Virus record (IMG/VR): IMGVR_UViG_3300024343_000125
Coordinates: 1-22,200 of that record
Length of the DNA stretch: 22,200 nucleotides
Strand: one strand, 5' to 3'
Source: a virus
Of this stretch, positions 9,307 through 16,073 are shown piece by piece. Below the pieces are notes generated by a model. That model saw only the letters and a program-made list of their open reading frames with translations. It was not told where the DNA came from and ran no database searches. Made by a program: the position numbers and the translations under genes. How positions within the stretch are numbered: position 1 is the stretch's first letter; each line of letters opens with the position of its first letter.

Positions 9307-9381
9307 GGGGATATAGCTTAATCTGGTTAAAGCATTTGTCTTATATACAAACGACTCTGGGTTCAAATCCCAGTATCCCTA
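9307..9381 (+). tRNA. tRNA-Ile (TAT anticodon)
   Basis: Acceptor GGGGATA with TATCCCT (first pair G-U), D arm GCTT...AAGC with GG in the loop, anticodon stem TTTGT/ACAAA with loop CTTATAT giving anticodon TAT, variable loop CGACT, T arm CTGGG-TTCAAAT-CCCAG, discriminator A. CCA is not encoded. It should read AUA. Bacteria usually read AUA with a lysidine-modified CAU tRNA, so a UAU tRNA is unusual and would suit an AUA-rich phage. The ends could shift by one base. Confidence 0.88.
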
Positions 9382-9390
9382 CTTTAAAGG

Positions 9391-9399
9391 TGGTATAAT
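9391..9399 (+). promoter_or_regulatory. extended -10 promoter TGGTATAAT, leaderless start
   Basis: TATAAT at 9394-9399 with TGG before it; the ATG at 9406 is 6 bases below. Confidence 0.6.
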
Positions 9400-9405
9400 A
9401 ATACT

Positions 9406-9600
9406 ATGATTGATAACATTTCAGATAACGTACCTACATGCGATGTGTGCAGCATGTCCAAATGGGGAGTAGAAATGCGAGAAGACGGAGAACTCGTCAC
9501 ATTTTGCATTGTATGCTCAGGTGACATTGTTCACACTAAAGAAGCAAGAGATGCAGCAGAAGCTCTGCTAAACTCTGAATCAACAACAGACTCTGAGTAA
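9406..9600 (+). CDS. 64-aa acidic zinc-ribbon protein, leaderless
   Basis: CDVC at residues 12-15 and CIVC at residues 34-37 make a CxxC...CxxC zinc ribbon between MIDNISDNVPT and a helical acidic tail (KEARDAAEALLN). No Shine-Dalgarno precedes the ATG; the extended -10 box TGGTATAAT ends 6 bases upstream, right after the tRNA. Function unknown. Confidence 0.75.
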   Translation: MIDNISDNVPTCDVCSMSKWGVEMREDGELVTFCIVCSGDIVHTKEARDAAEALLNSESTTDSE

Positions 9601-9622
9601 ATACTAGTCAACTAGGATTAAT

Positions 9623-9766
9623 ATGCATGATCATGAAAATATAGTTTTGGCTACAGGTTCAGGAATAACTGAAATGCAGCTTATGTGGATCATCATGGGA
9701 GCCATGGCTATTCATCACATTTGGATGTGGTGGAAAATGAAAAAGAAAAATTGTAACTGTAAATGA
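9623..9766 (+). CDS. 47-aa Met/His/Trp-rich membrane protein
   Basis: Starts MHDHENIVLATGSGITEMQL; a membrane helix follows (MWIIMGAMAIHHIWMWW), then a basic, cysteine-bearing tail ending CNCK. Six methionines from residue 18 on, four histidines and a C-terminal CxC could bind metal, or simply suit a pore-like helix. CTAGGA lies 7 bases upstream. Its TGA overlaps the next ATG. First of four overlapping membrane microgenes. Confidence 0.65.
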   Translation: MHDHENIVLATGSGITEMQLMWIIMGAMAIHHIWMWWKMKKKNCNCK

Positions 9767-9840
9767 ACTGGATCCAAGCAACAATTATATTTGGACCTAT
9801 ATTAGTTCTGTTAATAGCATTTTGGGATGATATCAAATGA
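9763..9840 (+). CDS. 25-aa membrane microprotein
   Basis: MNWIQATIIFGPILVLLIAF followed by WDDIK: one hydrophobic helix with an acidic end. ATGA overlap with the genes on both sides; there is no independent ribosome site, so it depends on coupling. Confidence 0.5.
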   Translation: MNWIQATIIFGPILVLLIAFWDDIK

Positions 9841-9980
9841 AAAAACTATCTGCTTTAATAATACTGATTGCGACAGCAATCCTTTCAGGTGCTTTGCTCA
9901 ATAGATTTTTAAATTGGGCGGGAAATATAGAAATCTTTGATTTCGACCTAAATGAAGATATAGACAATGAACAGTTCTAA
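9837..9980 (+). CDS. 47-aa membrane or secreted microprotein
   Basis: Starts MKKLSALIILIATAILSGAL, a classic signal or anchor sequence (two Lys then a hydrophobic core), followed by an acidic outer part (FDFDLNEDIDNEQF). With no clear cleavage cysteine it is more likely anchored. ATGA overlap with the gene above it. Function unknown. Confidence 0.6.
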   Translation: MKKLSALIILIATAILSGALLNRFLNWAGNIEIFDFDLNEDIDNEQF

Positions 9981-10047
9981 ATACTTCATCTGGTCATTAC
10001 TATCTATCTTGGCTATATACTACTCATTGGTTATTATTACTCTATAG
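9967..10047 (+). CDS. 26-aa membrane microprotein
   Basis: MNSSKYFIWSLLSILAIYYS then LVIITL; nearly all one hydrophobic helix. It starts inside the end of the preceding gene in another frame (14-base overlap). Last of the cassette; supported by position and composition only. Confidence 0.45.
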   Translation: MNSSKYFIWSLLSILAIYYSLVIITL

Positions 10048-10077
10048 TCCATATCTTTTTTCTCCCGCCCTTTCTTG

Positions 10078-10110
10078 GGGTCTTTCAGTGGGAACCACCA
10101 AATATGACCC
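10078..10110. terminator. hairpin between convergent genes
   Basis: GGGTC...GACCC around an inner GTGG-GAA-CCAC hairpin. It lies between the rightward cassette and the leftward gene at 10149, a place where a two-way terminator is expected; no clear T-run. Three AGGGCT repeats follow (10115-10150). Confidence 0.35.
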
Positions 10111-10148
10111 GTTAAGGGCTTAGAACCCCCGTAGAGGGCTTATAAGGG

Positions 10149-10280
10149 CTATTTCTTAAAGATGTACCAAAGTCTAAATTTGATCTTTTGAATAATTCTA
10201 TCTATTTGTTGCTCGACTTTAATATCATTGTGATTATAGCTCTTAGGACTATTCCATAGTTTATAAAAGTGTCTAGGCAT
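10149..10280 (-). CDS. 43-aa basic microprotein, leaderless
   Basis: Starts MPRHFYKLWNSPKSYNHNDI and continues as a basic, aromatic-rich helix (DRIIQKIKFRLWYIFKK) that could bind membranes or nucleic acid. The -10 box TATAAT (10287-10292) with TG before it ends 6 bases above the ATG, so the mRNA should be leaderless. Function unknown. Confidence 0.5.
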   Translation of the reverse strand: MPRHFYKLWNSPKSYNHNDIKVEQQIDRIIQKIKFRLWYIFKK

Positions 10281-10286
10281 AATATA

Positions 10287-10292
10287 ATTATA
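10287..10292 (-). promoter_or_regulatory. -10 box TATAAT, leaderless start
   Basis: TATAAT preceded by TG, 6 bases above the ATG at 10280; not a member of the TGTCAG family (AAGAGA at the 10-bp distance). Confidence 0.5.
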
Positions 10293-10380
10293 CAGCATGT
10301 GGTCTCTTATTTTCGGCGCACTTTTTTCGCACTTTTTGCACTATGTGTCTATATTGTTCGTATTATATATAAATGTCTAT

Positions 10381-10419
10381 AAAAGAAAAATTCCCAATCA
10401 GAGGCGGATCCGATTGGGA
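10381..10419 (-). terminator. rho-independent terminator of the lysin operon
   Basis: Minus-strand stem TCCCAATC with GATTGGGA around 12 bases, followed by ATTTTTCTTTT. Confidence 0.8.
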
Positions 10420-10478
10420 CTTTCTAGTGTATTGCTACACATTATATAGGGAGACATGGTGGTGTCTCTAACCTACAC
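10381..10478 (-). ncRNA. possible small RNA or structured 3' end
   Basis: No gene fits. A -10-like TACAAT (10485-10490) precedes two short hairpins (GAGACA/TGTCTC at 10451-10468; GTGTA/TACAC at 10427-10440) and a terminator. It may be a separate small RNA of about 98 nt or just the 3' untranslated end of the lysin operon. Confidence 0.35.
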
Positions 10479-10499
10479 ATCTTTATTGTAGAATATGTT

Positions 10500-10790
10500 T
10501 TATTCTAAGTCAACTGTTTTTGCAATGATATCTTCAGCAGGAGGATATTCAATAATCCAACCGTAAGGATCCTTATTTGTTTCTGGGTTATTTCCAAGAT
10601 ACTCAAGATACTCAGGCAGGTTAGTAATTTCTGCTAAAAGTACCATTAGGTCCACACAGCGTCTATGCGGAGCTTGGTGAGTTGTATGGCACTTGTACTT
10701 ATCGTCTACATTTGGACATACTTTTAAAATTTCCATAAGTCTAAAAACAACCTTGTGGGCAAACTCCATTTGATCTTGACTATATGCCAT
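10500..10790 (-). CDS. hypothetical protein, 96 aa
   Basis: A soluble helical protein starting MAYSQDQMEFAHKVVFRLME. A Cys/His patch (KVCPNVDDKYKC, then HTTHQAPHRRC) near residues 23-45 could bind metal. Last gene of the lysin operon, overlapping the preceding gene by 11 bases. AAGGATGAGG lies upstream of the ATG. Function unknown. Confidence 0.75.
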   Translation of the reverse strand: MAYSQDQMEFAHKVVFRLMEILKVCPNVDDKYKCHTTHQAPHRRCVDLMVLLAEITNLPEYLEYLGNNPETNKDPYGWIIEYPPAEDIIAKTVDLE

Positions 10791-11025
10791 CTACCTCATC
10801 CTTTACTTCAATTGGTGTATATGCAGGTTCAGGACCAAGTAAAAATCCTTTTTCATGATATCCAACCATCTTTGATACTTCTTCCCCGCCAACAATTTTG
10901 TCAGCAATCAAAGAAAGTAGATCATAGATTCTGTGAAGCATGATATATGTAACCATTGGAAGGTTGTCTTCAATAGTTCCAGCATCTGATATTACAGCAC
11001 CATCAGGCAATGTTGATTCATCCAT
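10780..11025 (-). CDS. hypothetical protein, 81 aa
   Basis: An acidic 81-residue protein starting MDESTLPDGAVISDAGTIED with a helix TYIMLHRIYDLLSLIADKI. No motif known. The ribosome site GGAGGG precedes the ATG. It overlaps the genes on both sides by 8-11 bases. Function unknown. Confidence 0.75.
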   Translation of the reverse strand: MDESTLPDGAVISDAGTIEDNLPMVTYIMLHRIYDLLSLIADKIVGGEEVSKMVGYHEKGFLLGPEPAYTPIEVKDEVDGI

Positions 11026-11176
11026 TTTTATTTATCCCTCCATCTGTATTGGGGAAGATTACAGGCATCTTCCATTCATATGTTTCAAATCCAGCAGACT
11101 CATATTGAATCTCTTCTGGTGTGTTTATTTGAATTCCTTTTCCGCACATGCAGTTTCCGCACTCACAATTTGACAT
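11018..11176 (-). CDS. 52-aa protein with cysteine cluster
   Basis: Starts MSNCECGNCMCGKGIQINTP: four cysteines in nine residues (CECGNCMC), a compact metal-binding cluster, followed by an acidic, aromatic stretch. The ATG is fused to the preceding stop (TAATG). Function unknown; a metal-binding or thiol role is a guess. Confidence 0.65.
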   Translation of the reverse strand: MSNCECGNCMCGKGIQINTPEEIQYESAGFETYEWKMPVIFPNTDGGINKNG

Positions 11177-11877
11177 TATTTGTATTCCTTTCTTTTCCAG
11201 TATTTGTTTTTATACCATCCAATAATATGTTTTAAAGATTCACTTCTTGCTAATTTTGCTTCTGCTAATAAATTTGTATTTCTTTCAAGTTTCCACGGCT
11301 CTGTTTTAATAGGTATAATTTGTGCAATTGGAGTTCCAGCTTTTATTATACCTTCAAAGCCCTCTCTTAATAAAAATGGCAGCTTGCCCCCATTCATCGG
11401 GTAGTTTGCGTCAACAATTCCAGACATTGTTCTAAATGGTAAATCATCTCTATTTAGAGGGTGTGTAATTAAAAGGCTATATCCATCTTCAACCTTAAGT
11501 ATTTGTTTTGTACTCCATGAAAAATGATTGCTATGAAACCCTATTGGTATTGGTAAAGTTGGAATCATACCAACATTACGCTCAATTATAAAATCTGTTT
11601 CTTTGTAATCAAAATCAAAAAAGTTCCAAGTTATTCTAGGACCATCTGGGGTTTGTTCAACTAAAAAATCTACAGGAGCTGGAATATAGTAACCAGTTAA
11701 AAAAGCATCCATAAAAGGAGCACAGCTTTTTACAGTTATTGTTGAAGGCATTATGCTTAATTTTCCACCAGAAAATTTTTCTATTTTTTTAAACCATTCG
11801 GGCATCACGTTATTCATATAACCAATATGCTCAAAAACTGGATGATAGACATCATACTCTAGTTTTTTATATTTCAT
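11176..11877 (-). CDS. conserved viral protein of unknown function (DUF6065-like)
   Basis: A 233-residue soluble protein. Landmarks are PEWFKKIEK near residue 26, TVKSCAPFMDAFLTGYYIP near 48, TWNFFDFDY near 83, the central GYSLLITHPLNRDDLPFRT near 132 and a C-terminal GFEGIIKAGTPIAQIIPIK near 173. These recur in a family found in marine and freshwater phages, which I associate with DUF6065; the name is from memory. No enzymatic motif is certain. Second gene below the lysin in the operon and overlapping the zinc-ribbon gene above by 11 bases. Confidence 0.75.
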   Translation of the reverse strand: MKYKKLEYDVYHPVFEHIGYMNNVMPEWFKKIEKFSGGKLSIMPSTITVKSCAPFMDAFLTGYYIPAPVDFLVEQTPDGPRITWNFFDFDYKETDFIIERNVGMIPTLPIPIGFHSNHFSWSTKQILKVEDGYSLLITHPLNRDDLPFRTMSGIVDANYPMNGGKLPFLLREGFEGIIKAGTPIAQIIPIKTEPWKLERNTNLLAEAKLARSESLKHIIGWYKNKYWKRKEYK

Positions 11878-12076
11878 TTGTAACCGATTCTACTATTTTT
11901 TTATAAACTTCTAAACCAATATTATTTTTGTAATTACAAGAAAGGCAATATAAGTAAATATTATCTTCTAAATCTATATTACATAGGAGAGAGCCTTGAT
12001 CCATTGGACATTCAAGTCTAGGAACAAGGCCCTCTTCTGATAAGGCTATGTACTTAGATACATATTGTATCTGCAT
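11867..12076 (-). CDS. 69-aa zinc-ribbon protein
   Basis: Cysteines in CPMDQGSLLC (about residues 23-32) and CLSC (about 44-47), a zinc-ribbon layout. The start MQIQYVSKYIALSEEGLVP is polar. It lies 5 bases below the lysin stop and overlaps the next gene by 11 bases. Function unknown. Confidence 0.7.
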   Translation of the reverse strand: MQIQYVSKYIALSEEGLVPRLECPMDQGSLLCNIDLEDNIYLYCLSCNYKNNIGLEVYKKIVESVTNEI

Positions 12077-12081
12077 TTGAC

Positions 12082-12633
12082 CTACTTTTTCTGATCAGTC
12101 GGGAATTGCAATAGCCATTCCTTTGCTTTTGGGGTCATACCCTTCCAAGCTGACCAATCACTGCCGCCATCGGTCATATAATACGTTATCTCTGCGTTTG
12201 TTACTGGGTCGAATAACTCTTTGTTACTCTTTAGGTCGAACTTCTCAAGTCTTTCAGGACCAAGATTTCCGATCATGTTAATCTGGAATATTCCGTAAGA
12301 ACTATCTCCAGTTTTCCTATTCCCGTTATAGGCAAGCGGTCTTCCGTTAGATTCACGCTTTGCTATTGACCAAGCTTTTTTAAGGCTTGACCCTTCGAAT
12401 CCTACAGTCTTAAGAAGCAATAGCAACTCTTCGTCTGTAAGCATCTCAGATGGCTTGTAAATCTCTTTACTAAAACTATCTAAGACTTCTTGCTTTAATT
12501 GGGCTTCAGTTTTCACTAAAGGTTTTACTACTAAGGCATTTGCAGGCTGTACAGGAAACAAAAATAATGTTATCATTACTATTGTGACTATGTTATGAGC
12601 CAAATCACTTACCTGTTGTTTTATTTTCTCCAT
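12082..12633 (-). CDS. secreted lysozyme-like transglycosylase (phage lysin candidate)
   Basis: A 183-residue protein with an N-terminal hydrophobic segment (NIVTIVMITLFLFPVQPANA, about residues 14-33) that looks like a signal peptide with an AxA cleavage site or an anchor. From residue 90 there is a lytic-transglycosylase/lysozyme-type core: IAKRESNGR with catalytic Glu near residue 94, then GDSSYGIFQINM and a C-terminal WSAWKGMTP. It would cut the peptidoglycan glycan strand outside the membrane. The ATG at 12633 is chosen because AGGAGG is 7 bases upstream; the ATG at 12639 is too close. A strong promoter (12667-12696) drives it. It could serve host lysis or, with its signal, act as a virion or anti-competitor enzyme. 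Confidence 0.85.
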   Translation of the reverse strand: MEKIKQQVSDLAHNIVTIVMITLFLFPVQPANALVVKPLVKTEAQLKQEVLDSFSKEIYKPSEMLTDEELLLLLKTVGFEGSSLKKAWSIAKRESNGRPLAYNGNRKTGDSSYGIFQINMIGNLGPERLEKFDLKSNKELFDPVTNAEITYYMTDGGSDWSAWKGMTPKAKEWLLQFPTDQKK

Positions 12634-12662
12634 TGGCATTTCCTCCTCTAGAGATAACGAAC

Positions 12663-12668
12663 TATAAT
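12663..12668 (+). promoter_or_regulatory. -10 box TATAAT toward the glycosyltransferase
   Basis: TATAAT on the plus strand, overlapping the divergent lysin promoter; no clear -35 box. Confidence 0.35.
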
Positions 12669-12696
12669 CATAACATTAATTTAGTAACCCTGTCAA
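12667..12696 (-). promoter_or_regulatory. sigma-70-type promoter of the lysin operon
   Basis: TTGACA (12691-12696), 18 bp, TATGAT (12667-12672) with TGT before it. The best classical promoter in the window; the 18-bp spacer matches the rightward promoter at 8740. Confidence 0.8.
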
Positions 12697-12718
12697 GCCA
12701 GTCGACCAGAAAGAAAAC

Positions 12719-13720
12719 ATGAATATATCTTATTATACAATTAAAGCTGGACTTAATCCTGCAGTCGGTTTTGGCTATGCGGGAAAAAATATAGTTAAAT
12801 CTTTAAATAACCTTGGTCATTTTGTTACATACGCTGACCCTAAAGCAGATATACAAATTAATTTTACACAGCCTCAACATTTTAAAATGCATAGGAAGCA
12901 GTATCAGATAGGATACACTCCGTGGGAATCTACTTCAATGCGCCCAGACTGGGTTGAAAGATTTAATCATTGCGACGAGGTTTGGACTACATCAGATTGG
13001 TGTGCTAAAGTATTTAAAGATAATGGAATAACAAAACCAATATACGTTTATCCTCACGGCATTGAAGATTTTTGGGTTCCAAAGCGTAGAGTAGTTAATG
13101 AAGGCCAGCCAATAAAATTTTTGCACATAGGCGAGCCATCACCAAGAAAAGACGGGCAGTTAGTAGTAGATACTTTTGCTAAGATATTTGGAAATAATCC
13201 AGACTATCAACTTACATTAAAGTGTCATAACTCAAATACTACTAGAATGTATAATAAAAATAATGAATTCGTAACACCAGATACAATATATTCAAATATC
13301 AAAATAATAACTGATGAATATCCAGAAGAACAGCTTTTAAGCTTATATCATAGTCATCATGTACTTTTATATCCTACTTGGGGTGAAGGATTTGGCTTTA
13401 TTCCTCTTCAAGGCCTTGCAACAGGAATGCCAGTAATATCAACATATGACTGGTGTCACTATGAAAAATATTTAGGCCCATTAAAATTGAAATCTAAACT
13501 TACAGATGAGACTTTGCCAAAATCAGTTGGCGATGATTACATAGGAAAAATGTTTAAGCCAGATGCAAAGCATTTAGAAGATCAAATGTATGAAGCAGTA
13601 ATTAACTTCAAAGCATATTCAGGATATTATTATGCACAAGCAAACAATATTCATAAAGAGTACAACTGGGACCAGTTGACTAAGAATGCATTTGATCATT
13701 TAGTTAAAAAATTCTCTTAA
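12719..13720 (+). CDS. GT4-type glycosyltransferase
   Basis: A 333-residue soluble enzyme of the GT-B fold. The N-terminal half starts MNISYYTIKAGLNPAVGFGY and holds PHG near residue 113. The C-terminal half has the nucleotide-sugar motif EGFGFIPLQGLATGMPVI (from about residue 223), in which the E-x7-E signature of family 4 appears with Gln at the second place. FLHIGEPSPRKDG near residue 140 is the usual loop after the domain linker. It would move a sugar from a nucleotide donor to an unknown acceptor. In phages such enzymes modify DNA, host surface glycans or virion proteins; neighbours do not decide. AGAAAG lies 5 bases upstream of the ATG. It shares a divergent promoter region with the lysin. 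Confidence 0.85.
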   Translation: MNISYYTIKAGLNPAVGFGYAGKNIVKSLNNLGHFVTYADPKADIQINFTQPQHFKMHRKQYQIGYTPWESTSMRPDWVERFNHCDEVWTTSDWCAKVFKDNGITKPIYVYPHGIEDFWVPKRRVVNEGQPIKFLHIGEPSPRKDGQLVVDTFAKIFGNNPDYQLTLKCHNSNTTRMYNKNNEFVTPDTIYSNIKIITDEYPEEQLLSLYHSHHVLLYPTWGEGFGFIPLQGLATGMPVISTYDWCHYEKYLGPLKLKSKLTDETLPKSVGDDYIGKMFKPDAKHLEDQMYEAVINFKAYSGYYYAQANNIHKEYNWDQLTKNAFDHLVKKFS

Positions 13721-13744
13721 CCCCTTCCCCTTTAAATGCTTCTT

Positions 13745-13753
13745 TGGTAGAAT
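13745..13753 (+). promoter_or_regulatory. extended -10 promoter TGGTAGAAT
   Basis: TGG directly before TAGAAT, giving a leader of about 45 bases for the reductase; the same nine bases stand at 15743. No -35 box. Confidence 0.5.
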
Positions 13754-13805
13754 AGGATCTTCACTCAAAAAATTAAACCGCAAGGCGGAGAAACAGGTAT
13801 TATAA

Positions 13806-15740
13806 ATGTCAAAGACTATTGCTAACCCATATGAAAACTTTATTGCGCTATCTCGATATGCAAGATGGATTCCAGAAGAGAATAGACGTGAAACATGGGG
13901 AGAAACAGTAGATCGCTATTTTGCGTTTATGCTAAACCATTTAAAACAAAATCATAATTATATTCCAGATGAAAAGCTTGTAGCGGAATTAAAAGACGGT
14001 GTATTTCAAAGAAATGTCATGCCGTCTATGCGCTCCGTTATGACATCTGGAGCAGCATTAGAAAGAGATAACGTTGCAGGATATAATTGCTCATTTGTCC
14101 CAGTAGATAGCCCAAGATCATTTGATGAAACAATGTATATTCTTATGTGTGGTACAGGAGTTGGATTCTCCGTTGAATACAAGTACGTTAATAAACTTCC
14201 TGCCGTCCCAGATTCTTTTGAGAAGTCAGACACAGTCATTGTTGTAGAGGATTCAAAGCAGGGTTGGGCAAAGGCTTATCGTGAACTACTAGCACTCCTT
14301 TGGACTGGACACATTCCAGCAATTGATGTTAGCAAAGTTCGTCCAGCTGGTGCACGTTTAAAGACAATGGGTGGACGCTCATCAGGACCACAACCATTAA
14401 TCAATTTGTTTGATTTTACAATTGCAAAGTTTAAAAATGCAGCAGGCCGTCAACTAAAACCAATTGAAGCACATGACATCATGTGTAAAATAGGTGAAGT
14501 TGTTGTTGTAGGAGGAGTTCGTCGTTCAGCAATGATTTCTCTTTCTAATATTAATGATATTGAGATGGCAGCAGCAAAGTCAGGCAACTGGTGGGAAAAT
14601 AATACACAACGTGCATTATCAAATAACTCTGTTGCGTATTCACGCAAGCCAGAGATGGAACAGTTTATTGCAGAATGGAAATCTTTGTATGATTCAAAAT
14701 CAGGAGAACGAGGCATATACAATGTGGCCGCAGCTCAAGCCCAAGCAGCCAAGTATGGAAGAAGAGATCCAGATGTACACTATGGAACTAACCCTTGCTC
14801 AGAGATTATCTTACGTCCTTACCAGTTTTGTAATCTTTCAGAAGTCGTACTTCGTGAAAAAGATACAGTTGAAGAGGTTGCAAATAAAGTACGCCTTGCA
14901 ACAATTCTTGGCACGTGGCAATCAACATTAACAGATTTCAAGTATCTTCGTAAAATTTGGAAAGACAACACAGAAGAAGAGCGCCTACTTGGAGTTTCTT
15001 TAACAGGACAATTCGGACACAAATTCTTTTCAGGAAAAGAAAATATTAAAAAGCTAGAAGATACTTTAAGCGGTCTTCGTGAATATGCAAGAGAAACAAA
15101 TAAAGAAGAGGCTGGGAAAATTTGGATTCCTGAGTCTGCAGCTATTACATGCGTAAAGCCTTCTGGAACAGTGTCTCAATTGGTCGGGGTATCTTCAGGA
15201 ATGCATCCATGGCATTCACCATATTATATTCGTACAGTACGTGGCTCAAAGGGAGATCCAATCTCTACATTTTTAAAGGAAGTTGGAATTCCTGTAGAAG
15301 ATGATGTAATGAAGCCAAATGATACATACGTATTTTCATTTCCAGTTAAGGCACCAGAAGGTGCAATTGTTAGAAATGATCTTACAGCACTGGATCATTT
15401 GAACACATGGCTTGTCTATCAACGTGCATGGTGTGAACATAAGCCATCTATCACTGTTTCTGTAAAAGAAGAAGAGTGGATGGAAGTCGGTGCTTGGGTG
15501 TATAAGCATTTTGATGAGGTTTCTGGAATTTCTTTCCTTCCTCATTCAGATCATACATACAAGCAAGCTCCTTATCAAGAAGTTGATAAAGCAGAGTATG
15601 ATGCACTTGTTGCAAGGATGCCAAAGAGCATTCGCTGGGAAGATTTATCTTTTTACGAAACAGAAGACGGAACTTCAACAAATGCTACGCTTGCATGTAC
15701 TTCAGATGGCAATTGTGAAATAGTAGATATATCTGCCTAA
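13806..15740 (+). CDS. class II (B12-dependent) ribonucleotide reductase
   Basis: A 644-residue enzyme that reduces ribonucleotides to deoxyribonucleotides for phage DNA synthesis using adenosylcobalamin. It resembles the monomeric triphosphate reductase of Lactobacillus leichmannii. YNCSF holds the first active-site cysteine (C95), followed by MCGTGVGFS. NPCSEI (C331, E333) and FCNLSE (C342, the thiyl position) are 11 residues apart, as in that enzyme. KPSGTVSQLVGVSSGMHPWHSPYYIR is seen near residue 450, and the C-terminal pair is C631/C637 in ACTSDGNCE. It is shorter than the 739-residue relative. The leader contains a small CCGC-AAG-GCGG hairpin, and AGG lies 8 bases upstream of the ATG. 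The host must supply cobalamin, since no synthesis genes are here. Confidence 0.95.
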   Translation: MSKTIANPYENFIALSRYARWIPEENRRETWGETVDRYFAFMLNHLKQNHNYIPDEKLVAELKDGVFQRNVMPSMRSVMTSGAALERDNVAGYNCSFVPVDSPRSFDETMYILMCGTGVGFSVEYKYVNKLPAVPDSFEKSDTVIVVEDSKQGWAKAYRELLALLWTGHIPAIDVSKVRPAGARLKTMGGRSSGPQPLINLFDFTIAKFKNAAGRQLKPIEAHDIMCKIGEVVVVGGVRRSAMISLSNINDIEMAAAKSGNWWENNTQRALSNNSVAYSRKPEMEQFIAEWKSLYDSKSGERGIYNVAAAQAQAAKYGRRDPDVHYGTNPCSEIILRPYQFCNLSEVVLREKDTVEEVANKVRLATILGTWQSTLTDFKYLRKIWKDNTEEERLLGVSLTGQFGHKFFSGKENIKKLEDTLSGLREYARETNKEEAGKIWIPESAAITCVKPSGTVSQLVGVSSGMHPWHSPYYIRTVRGSKGDPISTFLKEVGIPVEDDVMKPNDTYVFSFPVKAPEGAIVRNDLTALDHLNTWLVYQRAWCEHKPSITVSVKEEEWMEVGAWVYKHFDEVSGISFLPHSDHTYKQAPYQEVDKAEYDALVARMPKSIRWEDLSFYETEDGTSTNATLACTSDGNCEIVDISA

Positions 15741-15742
15741 TA

Positions 15743-15751
15743 TGGTAGAAT
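15743..15751 (+). promoter_or_regulatory. extended -10 promoter TGGTAGAAT
   Basis: Identical to the box at 13745. The transcript would begin near 15758 with a hairpin TTGGGG-TAAAT-CCCCAA at its 5' end. Confidence 0.5.
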
Positions 15752-15811
15752 TATAGTATTGGGGTAAATCCCCAAAATTCTGGGCACCCCGCCCAAAATG
15801 GAGATGATAAA

Positions 15812-16051
15812 ATGGCTAAATTCAATAAGTTGGATTTAAACAAAGACGGAAAGGTAACAATGACAGAACAGATCTTAGCAGCACTTGGAACATATGCTCG
15901 TGCATTTCTTTCAGCAGCAATTGCTTTGTACATGACTGGCAATACAAACCCAAAGGACCTTCTTCTAGGTGGAGTAGCAGCAGTTGCACCAGTAATCCTT
16001 AAGGCCCTAAGCCCAAGTAACCAAGAGTTTGGTTTTAAGGCTCCAAAGTAA
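15812..16051 (+). CDS. holin-like membrane protein
   Basis: A 79-residue protein. Residues 7-20 (LDLNKDGKVTMTEQ) match an EF-hand loop pattern DxNxDGxVxxxE. Residues 22-42 (LAALGTYARAFLSAAIALYM) and 50-66 (LLLGGVAAVAPVILKAL) are two membrane helices, and the end is polar with SPSNQEFGF. The two-helix part, with RAFLSA...LY..G..NPK.LL.GG.AA..PVI......N, resembles holins of actinobacteriophages. It could let the lysin reach the wall. The EF-hand-like start is unusual. GGAG lies 8 bases upstream. A terminator follows, so it is expressed as a single gene. Confidence 0.75.
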   Translation: MAKFNKLDLNKDGKVTMTEQILAALGTYARAFLSAAIALYMTGNTNPKDLLLGGVAAVAPVILKALSPSNQEFGFKAPK

Positions 16052-16073
16052 AATTTAATACGAATTAGGGATG

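Noticed and set aside
10442-10480. 12-codon minus-strand frame after the lysin operon
   Set aside because: Too short, and it overlaps a stable hairpin; the stretch is better explained as structured RNA.
13720-13806. Cobalamin riboswitch before the B12-dependent reductase
   Set aside because: The expected leader is only about 45 bases and holds one small hairpin; a cobalamin riboswitch needs far more sequence.
15336-15681. Minus-strand frames opposite the 3' end of the reductase
   Set aside because: Shadows of a long, well-recognised gene; no start signals.
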